Source of the DNA: Halogeometricum sp. S3BR5-2
GTDB lineage: Archaea; Halobacteriota; Halobacteria; Halobacteriales; Haloferacaceae
Direction: 5' to 3'
NCBI RefSeq assembly: GCF_031624635.1
Contig: NZ_JAMQOQ010000001.1
Span: forward strand, 186,001 to 250,000
DNA length: 64,000 bases
Position 1 is the first letter of the stretch. Each line of letters begins with the position of its first letter. The position numbers and the translations under genes are program-made. The notes below the pieces were generated by a model, which saw nothing but the letters and a program-made list of their open reading frames with translations, did not search any database and had not been told where the DNA came from. Below are positions 13,167-21,834 of this stretch, piece after piece.

Positions 13167-14485
13167 CGCTCAGCCTCCGCGTTCGCGTCCGTGTCCGCGT
13201 TCGCCTCGGCGTCGACACCGACGGCTCCCTCGTCACCGCCGGAACCGTCCGTCCGGACCGCTCCGGCCGGTTCCGCCTCGGCGTCTCGGTGCGCTTCGAC
13301 GTACGATTCCAGCATGGCGAACTGCCGCGAGAGGTCGTGTTCGTCCACGTCCATCGGCTCTTTGAAGAACGAGGCGAGGTGCGTCTGCGTGCCTCCTTCC
13401 CCGCGTTCGTCGGCGTAGGCGACGAGGCGGACGAGGTCCAACACGAGGGGGGCGGCGAGGGCGGAGTCCGCGCCCTGCCAGGTGAACTGGAGGGTCATCT
13501 TCGTGTTCATGAACCCCTCGAAGTGGACGTGGTCCCACGCCGTCTTCCAGTCGCCGAGCGAGGGGGTGTAGTCGATGCGGACGCGGTTGTGTGCGTCGTC
13601 GCCGAGGACCTCCGAGAGCACGCCGCCCTTGCTCTGTAGCTTGCCGGCCTTGTTCTCGTCGTCGTCGAGCACCTTGCCGTCGCCGTTGCCGAGGATGTTG
13701 AACCCGTCCCACGACATGACTCGGAGGTTACGCCCGGCGAACATCGGACCGAGCGCCGTCTTCAGGAGGGTCTCGCCGGTCTTGGCGTCGCGGCCGACGT
13801 GCGGGACGTTCTCCCGGTCGGCCAACTCGCGCAGGCCGCCGAGTTCGCTCCCCGTCGAGGGCGTGAAGTTGACGTACGGGTGGCCGTCGACGAGGGCCGC
13901 GTAGGCGTACAGCGAACTCGCCGGGAGGTCCGCGTCGTCGGCTTCGAGGGCCGACTCGAAGGCGTCGAGCGTGTCGTACCGCTCGGGGTCCCGCACCGGC
14001 GGTTCCGAGGAGGCGAGGTTGACGACGACCAGTCGGTCCACGTCGTGTTCTTCGAGGAAGGCCGCGTAGTCCGCGCGGATCTGTTCGACCACTTCGCTCA
14101 CGCCGCGGTCGCCGTCGACACCGTCGAGGGTGTCCCCGTCGGCGAGGGAGACGGCGCTGCCGCAGTTCCGCGCGGTGCCCGTCTCGACTCGCTCGTCTAT
14201 CCCGCGCAGGTCGTCGGCGACGGCTTCGAGCGTCGCCCGGTCGACGATGCCCGAGTCGGCGAGGTCGGTCGCGGTGTGGAGGAGGGGGCGTTCGGCGATG
14301 TCGTGGCCGGCGAAGACGAACCCGTCGACCGGCGGTAAATTCAGTCGGGTACAGGGTTCGCGGGCCGTGACCATGCCGGTGTCGTCGATCGTCCCGCGGG
14401 CGATTCCGCGCGCCCCGGTGATGGCCGTGGCGGCGACGTTGCCGCGGGCGCCGACGAACCAGACGCCCGTTCGCGTTCGCGTCAT
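13163..14485 (-). CDS. myo-inositol-1-phosphate synthase family protein
   Basis: This 440-residue NAD-dependent enzyme is of the inositol-3-phosphate synthase family, which turns glucose-6-phosphate into inositol phosphate. The start chosen is 14485 (MTRTRTGVWFVGARGN), where the Rossmann strand begins at once. Signatures include the dinucleotide loop VGARGNVAATA, the domain-swap segment 'VNFTPSTGSELGG', the lysine loop GRDAKTGETLLK, and 'GFNILGNGDGKVLDD' with KAGKLQSK. The last 45 residues are a low-complexity Asp/Ala tail unlike the compact end of the archaeal enzyme. It pairs with the EboF-like phosphatase, opposite TatD, TIM-barrel and UbiA genes. In ebo operons a different sugar-phosphate cyclase (EboD) occupies the cyclase role, so this may be its archaeal stand-in. 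Confidence 0.85.
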   Translation of the reverse strand: MTRTRTGVWFVGARGNVAATAITGARGIARGTIDDTGMVTAREPCTRLNLPPVDGFVFAGHDIAERPLLHTATDLADSGIVDRATLEAVADDLRGIDERVETGTARNCGSAVSLADGDTLDGVDGDRGVSEVVEQIRADYAAFLEEHDVDRLVVVNLASSEPPVRDPERYDTLDAFESALEADDADLPASSLYAYAALVDGHPYVNFTPSTGSELGGLRELADRENVPHVGRDAKTGETLLKTALGPMFAGRNLRVMSWDGFNILGNGDGKVLDDDENKAGKLQSKGGVLSEVLGDDAHNRVRIDYTPSLGDWKTAWDHVHFEGFMNTKMTLQFTWQGADSALAAPLVLDLVRLVAYADERGEGGTQTHLASFFKEPMDVDEHDLSRQFAMLESYVEAHRDAEAEPAGAVRTDGSGGDEGAVGVDAEANADTDANAEAER

Positions 14486-14675
14486 ATACCCTCTCACGGG
14501 ACGGAACGGGGTTAGTTATGCATCCGCTTTGCGGGACCGAGGGGTAAATCGCCCTTCCCCCCGCCGATTCAACGACCCGTTAATCGGCCGCTACTCGGGC
14601 GCATCGCGGCGTTTCTCTCGTCGCGAAACCTGTAGGGCAACGGTAACAAAGCGGGGGTGGTCCTCAGTGTCGTCT
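14486..14675. promoter_or_regulatory. divergent promoter region of the ebo-like cluster
   Basis: This 190-bp non-coding gap separates the minus arm (synthase-phosphatase) from the plus arm (TatD-TIM-UbiA-TIM). On the minus strand GCATAACTAACC about 30 bp before the synthase ATG is a plausible TATA region. On the plus strand only a weak GTAACAAAG element is seen about 30 bp before the TatD-like start. A single control region for both arms suggests joint regulation, but this is inferred. Confidence 0.4.
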
Positions 14676-15551
14676 ATGCGTCTCATCGACTCCCACGCGC
14701 ACATGACGTCGCGCACGACCGACGACTACCGCGAGATGCGGCGGTCGGGCATCGAGTGCGTCGTCGAACCCTCGTTCTGGTCGGGGTCGGACAAGCTCTA
14801 CCCCGAGTCGTTCTTCGACTACTTCGAGCACATCCACGACTTCGAGACCGAACGCGCCGACCGCATCGCCGGGATGGACCACTACATCACCGTCTCCATC
14901 AACCCGAAGGAGGCCGTCGACCGCGAGATGTCCGAGGCGGTCATCGACCGACTACCCGAGTACCTCGACCGCGACCGGGTAGTCGGCGTCGGCGAAATCG
15001 GGTTCAACCTCCAGACCGACGAGGAGGAGTGGGCGTTCCGCGAGCAACTCCGAGTCGCCGAGGAGCACGAGGCCCCCGTCATCATCCACCTCCCGCACGA
15101 GGAGAAACCGAAGGGCGCGGTCCGCACCGTCGACATCATCGAGGAGATGGGCGTCACGCAGGAGCGCATCATCATCGACCACAACGAACCCGCGACGATG
15201 GAGACGACGGCCGCCACCGACTGTTGGCTCGGGTTCACGCTCTATCCCGGCAAGATATCCATCGAGGAGGTGATGCCCCTGCTGGAGGAGTACGGCACCG
15301 ACCGGCGCATCATCAACTCCTCGGCCGACTGGGACGACTCGGACCCCCTCGCCGTGCCGAAGGCCCGCGACGCGATGATAGACGCCGGCTGGGACCGAAG
15401 CGAGGTCCGAAAGCTCCTGTTCGAGAACCCCCTGGAGTTCTTCGCGCAGTCCGATAGCTTCGACTACGCGCGGGAGATAGCCGCCGAGTCGTCGACGACC
15501 GAGTCCGCCGCCGGGGCGGCCGAGACCGAACCCGGAACCGAGGCCGAGTAG
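14676..15551 (+). CDS. TatD-family metal-dependent hydrolase, EboB-like
   Basis: This 291-residue amidohydrolase-fold protein starts at 14676 (MRLIDSHAHMTS). The TatD metal site is visible: His7 and His9 in DSHAHM, Glu107 in GVGEIGFN, His138 in IIHLPHEE, His169 in IIIDHNEP and Asp218 in SSADWDDSDP. Classical TatD proteins are Mg-dependent nucleases, but this branch carries no DNA-binding additions and may act on a small molecule. Its stop touches the ATG of the next gene, so translation is coupled. EboB of ebo operons is a TatD-family protein, and the assignment rests on family plus context. The tail is Ala/Glu-rich. Confidence 0.8.
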   Translation: MRLIDSHAHMTSRTTDDYREMRRSGIECVVEPSFWSGSDKLYPESFFDYFEHIHDFETERADRIAGMDHYITVSINPKEAVDREMSEAVIDRLPEYLDRDRVVGVGEIGFNLQTDEEEWAFREQLRVAEEHEAPVIIHLPHEEKPKGAVRTVDIIEEMGVTQERIIIDHNEPATMETTAATDCWLGFTLYPGKISIEEVMPLLEEYGTDRRIINSSADWDDSDPLAVPKARDAMIDAGWDRSEVRKLLFENPLEFFAQSDSFDYAREIAAESSTTESAAGAAETEPGTEAE

Positions 15552-16388
15552 ATGTCCCTGGACTTCGGCTTCTCGATGAACGCCTTCCGGGAGTACTCGA
15601 CCGTCGGCGCCATCGAAGCCGTCGCCGACGCCGGCTACGACGGCATCGAACTGCTGTTCGACGAACCGTTCCTCTACCCGCCGACGGCGACGGGCGAGGA
15701 GTACGACGAGGTGAGAACGGCGCTCGACGCGAACGACATCGCCATCAGCAACTGCAACGCGTTCATGCTGACCGCCATCGAGGACTTCCACCACCCCTCG
15801 TTCGTCGAACCCGACGAGGACTACCGCCGTCGCCGCGTCGACTACACGCTCGACGCCATCGACGCCGCCGCGGAATTCGGCTGCGACCGCATCTCCATCG
15901 AACCCGGCGGGCCCGTCCCCGAGGAGAAATCCCGCGAGTGGGCGATGGACACGTTCGTCGAGGGTCTCGACGAACTCGCGGAACGGGCCGAGGCGAAGGG
16001 CGTCGACGTGATGGTCGAACCCGAACCCGACCTGCTCATCGAGACGTCGGACGAGTACCTCGACCTGATGGACCGCGTCGACTCCGAGCGCATCACCTGC
16101 AACTTCGACGCCGGTCACCTGTTCTGCATGGGCGAGGACCCCGCGGAACTGGTCGAGACGCTCGCCCCCTACACGCGCCACTACCACCTCGAGGACATCC
16201 CCGAGGACCGCTCGCACGAGCACACCCAACTCGGCGACGGCGCGATGGATATCGACGGCTTCCTGCAGGCCGTCGAGGACTCCGGCTACGACGGCTACGT
16301 CACGGTCGAACTCTACCCGTATCAGGAGACGGCCGCCGAGACGGCGCAGGGCGCCATGGACTACCTCCGCGAACGCGGGTGGGCCTGA
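15552..16388 (+). CDS. sugar phosphate isomerase/epimerase-like TIM barrel (AP-endonuclease-2 superfamily), first copy
   Basis: This 278-residue TIM barrel of the xylose-isomerase-like superfamily begins MSLDFGFSMNAFREYS, directly after the TatD-like stop with no gap. Metal-site acids and histidines are recognisable: GYDGIELLFDE near residue 35, ISIEPGG near 120, MVEPEPD near 155, CNFDAGHLF near 185, and HYHLEDIPEDRSHEHTQLGD near 215. Similar proteins isomerise or epimerise sugars and inositols. Together with the inositol-phosphate synthase this suggests an inositol or cyclitol substrate. A second, diverged copy lies two genes downstream. EboE of ebo operons is of this superfamily. Confidence 0.8.
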   Translation: MSLDFGFSMNAFREYSTVGAIEAVADAGYDGIELLFDEPFLYPPTATGEEYDEVRTALDANDIAISNCNAFMLTAIEDFHHPSFVEPDEDYRRRRVDYTLDAIDAAAEFGCDRISIEPGGPVPEEKSREWAMDTFVEGLDELAERAEAKGVDVMVEPEPDLLIETSDEYLDLMDRVDSERITCNFDAGHLFCMGEDPAELVETLAPYTRHYHLEDIPEDRSHEHTQLGDGAMDIDGFLQAVEDSGYDGYVTVELYPYQETAAETAQGAMDYLRERGWA

Positions 16389-16393
16389 GGCCG

Positions 16394-17326
16394 ATGGCCG
16401 CGGGCGTCGGCGACGCGTTCGGGTTCGAGCGGATTCGACGGGTGGCGACCGACTACGCCGAACTCGTCCGACTGCCGAACCTGTTCACCGCGCCGCCCGA
16501 CGTGCTGGCCGGCGCCGCCCTCGCCGTCGCCCTCGGGGCACCGGCCTCGCTTCCGACGGTCGCCGGTCTCTGCGTCGCCTCCGCGTGCGTCTACGCCGCG
16601 GGGACGACGCTGAACGACGCGGCCGACGTCGCAGAAGACGAACGGGAGCGACCCGAACGACCGATTCCGTCCGGGCGAATCGGCCGCGGAAGCGCGCTCG
16701 CCTTCGGCGGTGCGCTCCTCGTCGTCGGCGTCGGCGTCGCCGCGGCCACCGGAGGCGTGCTCCCCGGACTGGTCGCGGCCGCACTCGCCCTCACCGTCGC
16801 CCTGTACGACGGCCTGCTGAAGGGGGGCCCGGCGGGCTTTCTCGCCATGGGCGCGGCTCGCGGACTGAACGTCCTCCTCGGTCTCTCCCTCGCGGGCGCC
16901 GCGGCGTTCGACGCCGTCGGTCTGCTGTTTCCGATAGGAGTCGCCGTCTACGTGGCGGCGTTCACCCGGATGGCCGAGTCGGAGACGGGCGGCGGCGAGG
17001 GGTCCGAAGTCGCCGTCGCCGCCGGGGGCGCGACGCTCGCGGCGATGACCGTCCCCGTCGTCGTCACCGTCCTCGGAACGCCGACACTCGGACTCGCCGC
17101 CACCGTGCTCGCGGCGTGTTTCCTCGCGTGGGACTGGCACGCGCTCGGTCCGGCGATGGCCGACCCCGTCCCCTCGAAGGTCGGACCGGCCGTCGGCACC
17201 TGCGTGCTCGGCATCGTGCTCCTCGACGGCGCCGTCGCCGTCGTCGCCGGGCCGTGGTTCGCCGTCGCCGCCGCGGCGTTCGCGGTGCCGACGCACGTGC
17301 TCTCCGAACGCTTCGACATGAGCTGA
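16394..17326 (+). CDS. UbiA-family prenyltransferase, EboC-like
   Basis: This 310-residue integral membrane protein has about nine hydrophobic segments. It carries the UbiA active-site loop NDAADVAED (Asn74, Asp75, Asp78, Asp82) followed by RERPERPIPSG. The second polar loop is ALYDGLLKGG, an EboC- or chlorophyll-synthase-like variant rather than the DxxYAxxD of UbiA. It should transfer a polyprenyl group from polyprenyl diphosphate to a small acceptor at the membrane face. The start at 16394 is 5 bp after the preceding gene. Flanked by two TIM barrels, it is the only membrane protein of the cluster, so the final product is probably prenylated and membrane-bound. Digeranylgeranylglyceryl phosphate synthase is an alternative, less likely given the neighbours. 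Confidence 0.82.
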   Translation: MAAGVGDAFGFERIRRVATDYAELVRLPNLFTAPPDVLAGAALAVALGAPASLPTVAGLCVASACVYAAGTTLNDAADVAEDERERPERPIPSGRIGRGSALAFGGALLVVGVGVAAATGGVLPGLVAAALALTVALYDGLLKGGPAGFLAMGAARGLNVLLGLSLAGAAAFDAVGLLFPIGVAVYVAAFTRMAESETGGGEGSEVAVAAGGATLAAMTVPVVVTVLGTPTLGLAATVLAACFLAWDWHALGPAMADPVPSKVGPAVGTCVLGIVLLDGAVAVVAGPWFAVAAAAFAVPTHVLSERFDMS

Positions 17327-17341
17327 ACTTACGTACACACT

Positions 17342-18187
17342 ATGAAACTGGCATTCTCCACGAACGCGTACACGAACTACACGCTCCCGGAGGCCGTGCG
17401 TCGCATCGCCGACCACGGCTACGCGGGAGTCGAACTGCTCGGCGACGCGCCGCACGCGTACTTCCCCGAGTTCGACGCGGACGACGAGGCCGCACTCGCC
17501 GACGCCCTCGACGAGACGGGAATCGCCGTCTCGAACGTCAACGCCAATACGGCAATGGGGTACTACCCCGACGCGCCGGAGACGGCCTTCTTCGAACCGA
17601 GCGTCATCAACCCCGACCCGGACCTGCGCGCCTGGCGCGTCGACTACACGAAGCGAGCCGTCGACCTCGCCGAGTCGACGGGCGCGCCGGCGGTCTGTCT
17701 CGCATCCGGGTCTCCCCTGCCGGGGACGCTACCGGAGGAGGCGTACGACCACCTGCTCGCCTCACTGGACGAGATTCTCGACTACGCCGAACCGCGCGGC
17801 GTCGACGTGGGCGTCGAGTTCGAACCCGAACTCCTCGTCGAGTGCACCGACGAGGCGCTCGAACTCGTCGACGACGTGGGTCGGGACGGCTTCGGCATCA
17901 ACCTCGACCTCGGCCACTCGGCCGTCTACGGCGAGGAACTGCGCGAGACGATAGAGAAGGCGGCGGGGCACATCACCGGCGTCCACCTCGAAGACATCGC
18001 CGGCGGCGTCCGCGGGAAGCACTACCACCTCGTCCCCGGCGACGGCGACTTGGACTTCGCCGAGGCGTTCGCGGCCCTGGAGGATATCGGCTACGACGGC
18101 TTCGTCACGCTGGAACTGTACACCTACCCGGACCGCCCCGACGAGGCCGCGAGGCGGGCGTTCGAGGCGCTCGAACGCTACGCGTAA
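17342..18187 (+). CDS. sugar phosphate isomerase/epimerase-like TIM barrel, second copy (EboE-like)
   Basis: This 281-residue TIM barrel starts MKLAFSTNAYTNYTLP and is a paralog of the protein encoded two genes upstream. Conserved positions include GYAGVELLGDAPH near residue 28, VEFEPELL near 160, INLDLGHSAVYG near 185 and VHLEDIAGGVRGKHYH near 215, all expected divalent-metal or substrate contacts. It closes the plus arm 15 bp after the UbiA gene and converges on the ligase gene. The opening FSTNAYTNY resembles EboE-type proteins, so this copy may be the true EboE equivalent, but that needs a tree. The product is unknown. Confidence 0.8.
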   Translation: MKLAFSTNAYTNYTLPEAVRRIADHGYAGVELLGDAPHAYFPEFDADDEAALADALDETGIAVSNVNANTAMGYYPDAPETAFFEPSVINPDPDLRAWRVDYTKRAVDLAESTGAPAVCLASGSPLPGTLPEEAYDHLLASLDEILDYAEPRGVDVGVEFEPELLVECTDEALELVDDVGRDGFGINLDLGHSAVYGEELRETIEKAAGHITGVHLEDIAGGVRGKHYHLVPGDGDLDFAEAFAALEDIGYDGFVTLELYTYPDRPDEAARRAFEALERYA

Positions 18188-18201
18188 TACGTAACTGCCG
18201 G

Positions 18202-20025
18202 CTACTGCGACTCGGCCAACCGCTCGATACGCTCCAAGGAGTCCGCGTCCTCGGCGTCTTTGTCCTCCCGGACCGCGACGAACCGCGGGAAGCGGAGCGC
18301 GTACCCCGACGAGTACGTCGGCGAGCGCTGTATCTCCTCGTAGCCCACCTCGAAGACCACGGCGGGGTTGAGTTCGACCGTCTGGCCGTCCTCGCTCGCT
18401 ATCTCCGGTTCGAGCAGTTCGGAGAGTTCGGCCAGTTTCTCGTCGGTGATTCCGGTGGCGACTTTCCCGATGGTCGCGTACCCGGTTCCGTCCCCTTCTC
18501 CACCCTTCCCGTCCCCTTTCCCGCCCTCGTCCGTCCGAGCCGACAGCAGGAACGTCCCGAGGTGGTTCGCGCGGCGGCCCTCGCCCCACTCCGCGCCGGT
18601 CACCGCGAGGTCGACCGTCTCCACGTCGGGCTTGCGCTTCAGCCAGTTCTTCCCCCGGTCGCCCGGCGAGTAGGTGGAGTCGGGGTTCTTCAGCATGATT
18701 CCCTCGTGGCCGGCATCAAGGGAATCCGTCTCGAAGGCGGCTATCTCCTCCTCGTCGTCGGAGATGAGGAGGTCCGAGACGGCGTCCGCGGGCAGCGTCT
18801 CGGCGAGGCGGGCGTGCCGTTCGGTGACCGGCGCGTCGAGCAGGTCCTCGCCGTCGGCGTGCAGGCAGTCGAACGCGTGGAGTTCGAGTCGGACCTCCTC
18901 GCGCATCCGGTCGACGTCGTGTTTGCGGCGGAAGCGCCGCAGTACCTCCTGAAAGGGGAGCGGCGACCCGTCGTCGTCGACGGCGACGACTTCGCCGTCG
19001 AGGATGAGGGGGACGTCGACTCGCTCCGCGACGAACTCCGCGATTTCGGGGAGCGCGTCGGTCACGTCGTCCATGTTGCGCGAGAACACCGACACCGAGG
19101 CGTCGTCCGTCCCCCCGCCCGCCCCGCCGCCGGCGTGGACCTGCACGCGGGCGCCGTCGAACTTCCGTTCGACCGCGACCTCCCCCCACTCGTCGAGGGC
19201 GTCGGTGACGGTGCCCGCCTGCGCCAGCATCGCCTGCACGGGGCGCCCGACGTCGAGGCGGACCGCTCTGAGGCCCTCGATGCCGACTTCGCGGGCCATG
19301 ACGGCGACCATGCCGTAGTCGTTCGACACCTGTAGGGCGCGTTCGACGGCCGCGAGGTGTTCGTCGGCGGCGCGGACGGCGGGTTCCTCGCCCTCTTCGG
19401 CGCCGTCTCTCCTCTCCTCGACGTTCTCGTCGTCCGCTTCCGCCGGCCTCTCAGTCCCGTCCACGAGGAACGCTTCGGCTATCGCGTCGCGGACGGTACC
19501 CTCGCCGACCCCGATGCGCATCTCCCCGAGAACGAGGCGGGCGAGGAACCTCGCCTCCTCCGGACTCGCGCGGTTGAACAGGCCGAACAGGGTGTTGAGC
19601 TTGCGGTCCTCGCTGCCGGCTCCGGTCGCGGCGGCGAGTTCGCGGAGCGTCTCGTCCACCTCGCGAACGGTCAAACTGCCGCCGCCGTCGCCGCCCGAGA
19701 ACGCCGCCAACCCGCGCTGACCACCGAAGTCGTACCCGGCGGCGACGGCGCCTATCTCGCCCTCCTCGGCGAGTCGCTCCTCCACGTCGTCGGCCGTCAC
19801 GTTCCGCTCGGCGGCGCGGGCGAGCGCTTCCCGGAGGAGGCGCGGTCCGATGTCGAGCGTCGTCGAGTCCCACGCCGGGAAGACGCGCCCCTGGACGAAC
19901 CGGGCGACGGTGTCCAACTCCTTGCCGCTCTCGCGGAACAGGTCCCGAACCAGGGCGACGGTGGCGAGGTCGGCCGGTTCGGCCTCCATCTCCGACGCGC
20001 GCGCGGCGAACTCGGCGAACTGCAT
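18202..20025 (-). CDS. lig: ATP-dependent DNA ligase
   Basis: This 607-residue enzyme seals nicks in Okazaki fragments and repair patches. The N-terminal DNA-binding domain spans roughly residues 1-240. The adenylation motif is VERKFDGARVQVH, whose Lys forms the ligase-AMP intermediate. It is followed by EGIMLKNPDSTYSPG and WLKRKPD, then the OB-fold domain ending in 'EVGYEEIQRSPTYSSGYALR'. A Gly/Asp-rich insert (GGKGDGKGGEGDG) lies near residue 525 and another low-complexity Glu-rich insert near 215. Both are typical haloarchaeal surface loops. Length is slightly above the archaeal norm because of them. Confidence 0.95.
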   Translation of the reverse strand: MQFAEFAARASEMEAEPADLATVALVRDLFRESGKELDTVARFVQGRVFPAWDSTTLDIGPRLLREALARAAERNVTADDVEERLAEEGEIGAVAAGYDFGGQRGLAAFSGGDGGGSLTVREVDETLRELAAATGAGSEDRKLNTLFGLFNRASPEEARFLARLVLGEMRIGVGEGTVRDAIAEAFLVDGTERPAEADDENVEERRDGAEEGEEPAVRAADEHLAAVERALQVSNDYGMVAVMAREVGIEGLRAVRLDVGRPVQAMLAQAGTVTDALDEWGEVAVERKFDGARVQVHAGGGAGGGTDDASVSVFSRNMDDVTDALPEIAEFVAERVDVPLILDGEVVAVDDDGSPLPFQEVLRRFRRKHDVDRMREEVRLELHAFDCLHADGEDLLDAPVTERHARLAETLPADAVSDLLISDDEEEIAAFETDSLDAGHEGIMLKNPDSTYSPGDRGKNWLKRKPDVETVDLAVTGAEWGEGRRANHLGTFLLSARTDEGGKGDGKGGEGDGTGYATIGKVATGITDEKLAELSELLEPEIASEDGQTVELNPAVVFEVGYEEIQRSPTYSSGYALRFPRFVAVREDKDAEDADSLERIERLAESQ

Positions 20026-20171
20026 CGTCTGTCCGTGGTCGCCGGGGAAGAAAAAGCGCCTCGAATCGCCCGTCGCGCGCTCCGGCGCTCCCGTCCCGCC
20101 AGCGCGTGAACGCGTGACGGTGTCGCCGCGCAGCCGCGGGATTCAAGCCGGCCGGGAGCACAGGACGCGGT

Positions 20172-21701
20172 ATGAGCGACGAGCTTGCGGACAGAGTCCG
20201 CGACGTGCTCGCCGTCGACGCCGAGGAGTACCAGGCGCAGGCGGAGGCAGACGCGGAGGTGGTCAAATCCGAGTTGGCGGCCGGCACGTTCGACAACCAC
20301 CAGTCCATCGTCGGACTGGAGTACGAGTTCTACGCCGTCGCGGACGGCCGGTGGGCCTCCGAGGAGACCGAGAGCAACGGTCTCATGCGGGTCCCCCGCC
20401 GACTGCTCGAACTCATCGGCTTCGAGAAGGAACTCGGGCTCCACAACGCCGAGATGACGACGAGCCCGCAGCCGCTGAACCCCCACGGCCTCCGCGCGCA
20501 GGAGTCGGAGGTGCTCGCCCGCCTCACCGCCGCGCTCCAGTGCACCTCCTCGGAGGGGATGCGCCTCGTCAGCGACGGCATCTGGACCATCCCGCCGCGG
20601 GGAGAGACGGCCGAGGGCTACCTCACCGACAGCATCGACGACGGCGGCATCCGCGTCGCCACGAACATGACCGACGCCGTCCGCTACCACGCGATGGCGA
20701 ACGGCGAACACCCGGTCGACCAGATGTCCGTCGACGCCCCGCACGTCGAACTCGACGCCGACACGGTGATGCCCGAGTCGCTCATCACCTCCATCCAACC
20801 GCACTACCAGGTCGCTCACGCCGCGGACCTCCCCATCTACTTCAACTACGCGCTCCGCGTCGCCGGGCCGCTCCTCGCACTCGGCGTCAACTCGCCGTTC
20901 TTCCCGCCGGACCTCTACGACGACGCCGCCCCGGAGGAGATTATCGCCGACGCCCACATGGAGAACCGCATCGCCGTCTTCGAGTCCGTCCTCAACGGCG
21001 AGGACGCGGAGAAGGTTCGCTTCCCCGACGACCTGCCCGACGTGGAGACGGCCGTCGACCGGGTGGCCGCCGACGCGACTATCGTACCGATGCCCGTCCC
21101 GCGCGGCGACCGCTTCGACGACTCCTTCGCCACGCTCCGCCGCAAGCACGGCACCTTCTGGCGGTGGGTCCGCCCGGTGTTCGACGGGGCGACGCGCTCC
21201 TCGGCGAACGCCCGCATCGAGTTCCGGCCCATCGCCGCCCAGCCTACGGTCCGCGACTCCGTGGCGTTTCAGGCGGCGTTCGCCGGCCTGATGGAGAGCC
21301 TCCCGAAGCGAGAGCACCCCGTCATCAATCAGGACTGGGCGACGGCCAAGGAGAACTTCTACGCCGCGATGCGCGACGGGTTCGACAGCGGGCAGCGCTG
21401 GGTCGCCAACGACGGCCACGAGACGACGAATCCCGTCGAGGTGTACGACGACATCCTCGCGCACGCCGTCGACGGACTGAAGTCCGCGGGCTGTTCGGAG
21501 GCCGAGGCCGACCGATACGTCGCCCCCCTGCGCGTCCGCGCCGAGGCGGGCCAGACGCCCGCCGGGTGGAAGGTCGACCGGGTCCGCGAGCGACTCGCCG
21601 ACGGCGCCGACTTCGAGACGGCCGTCTACGAGATGCAACGGGACTACATCGGGCGGCAGACCGAGACGCTGTTGGAAGGCTCGTTCGCCGACTGGGTGTA
21701 G
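20172..21701 (+). CDS. GCS2-superfamily carboxylate-amine ligase-like protein
   Basis: This 509-residue protein resembles the glutamate-cysteine ligase type 2 superfamily. An early SIVGLEYEFYAV (residue about 45) recalls the GVEEEF motif, LHNAEMTTSPQP follows, and a late 'FRPIAAQPTVRDSVAFQAAF' matches the family's RPxxxQPT element. It is much longer than the haloarchaeal GshA I know of (about 360 residues). It may therefore make a different gamma-glutamyl product, or be a second ligase. It is divergent from the DNA ligase gene and stands alone. The function is uncertain; the superfamily is reasonably clear. Confidence 0.6.
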   Translation: MSDELADRVRDVLAVDAEEYQAQAEADAEVVKSELAAGTFDNHQSIVGLEYEFYAVADGRWASEETESNGLMRVPRRLLELIGFEKELGLHNAEMTTSPQPLNPHGLRAQESEVLARLTAALQCTSSEGMRLVSDGIWTIPPRGETAEGYLTDSIDDGGIRVATNMTDAVRYHAMANGEHPVDQMSVDAPHVELDADTVMPESLITSIQPHYQVAHAADLPIYFNYALRVAGPLLALGVNSPFFPPDLYDDAAPEEIIADAHMENRIAVFESVLNGEDAEKVRFPDDLPDVETAVDRVAADATIVPMPVPRGDRFDDSFATLRRKHGTFWRWVRPVFDGATRSSANARIEFRPIAAQPTVRDSVAFQAAFAGLMESLPKREHPVINQDWATAKENFYAAMRDGFDSGQRWVANDGHETTNPVEVYDDILAHAVDGLKSAGCSEAEADRYVAPLRVRAEAGQTPAGWKVDRVRERLADGADFETAVYEMQRDYIGRQTETLLEGSFADWV

Positions 21702-21834
21702 TCGGCCCGACGCGACGGGGGCCGAGCGGGTCGGTCCCGCGTCTGTGCGCTCGCCTCATCGGCCGCGCCGACGAAGCCGTCGCTCGGGAATCGAATCGAC
21801 CGAGAGGAGAAGAGTCGAACTTGCGGTTCTCGAG

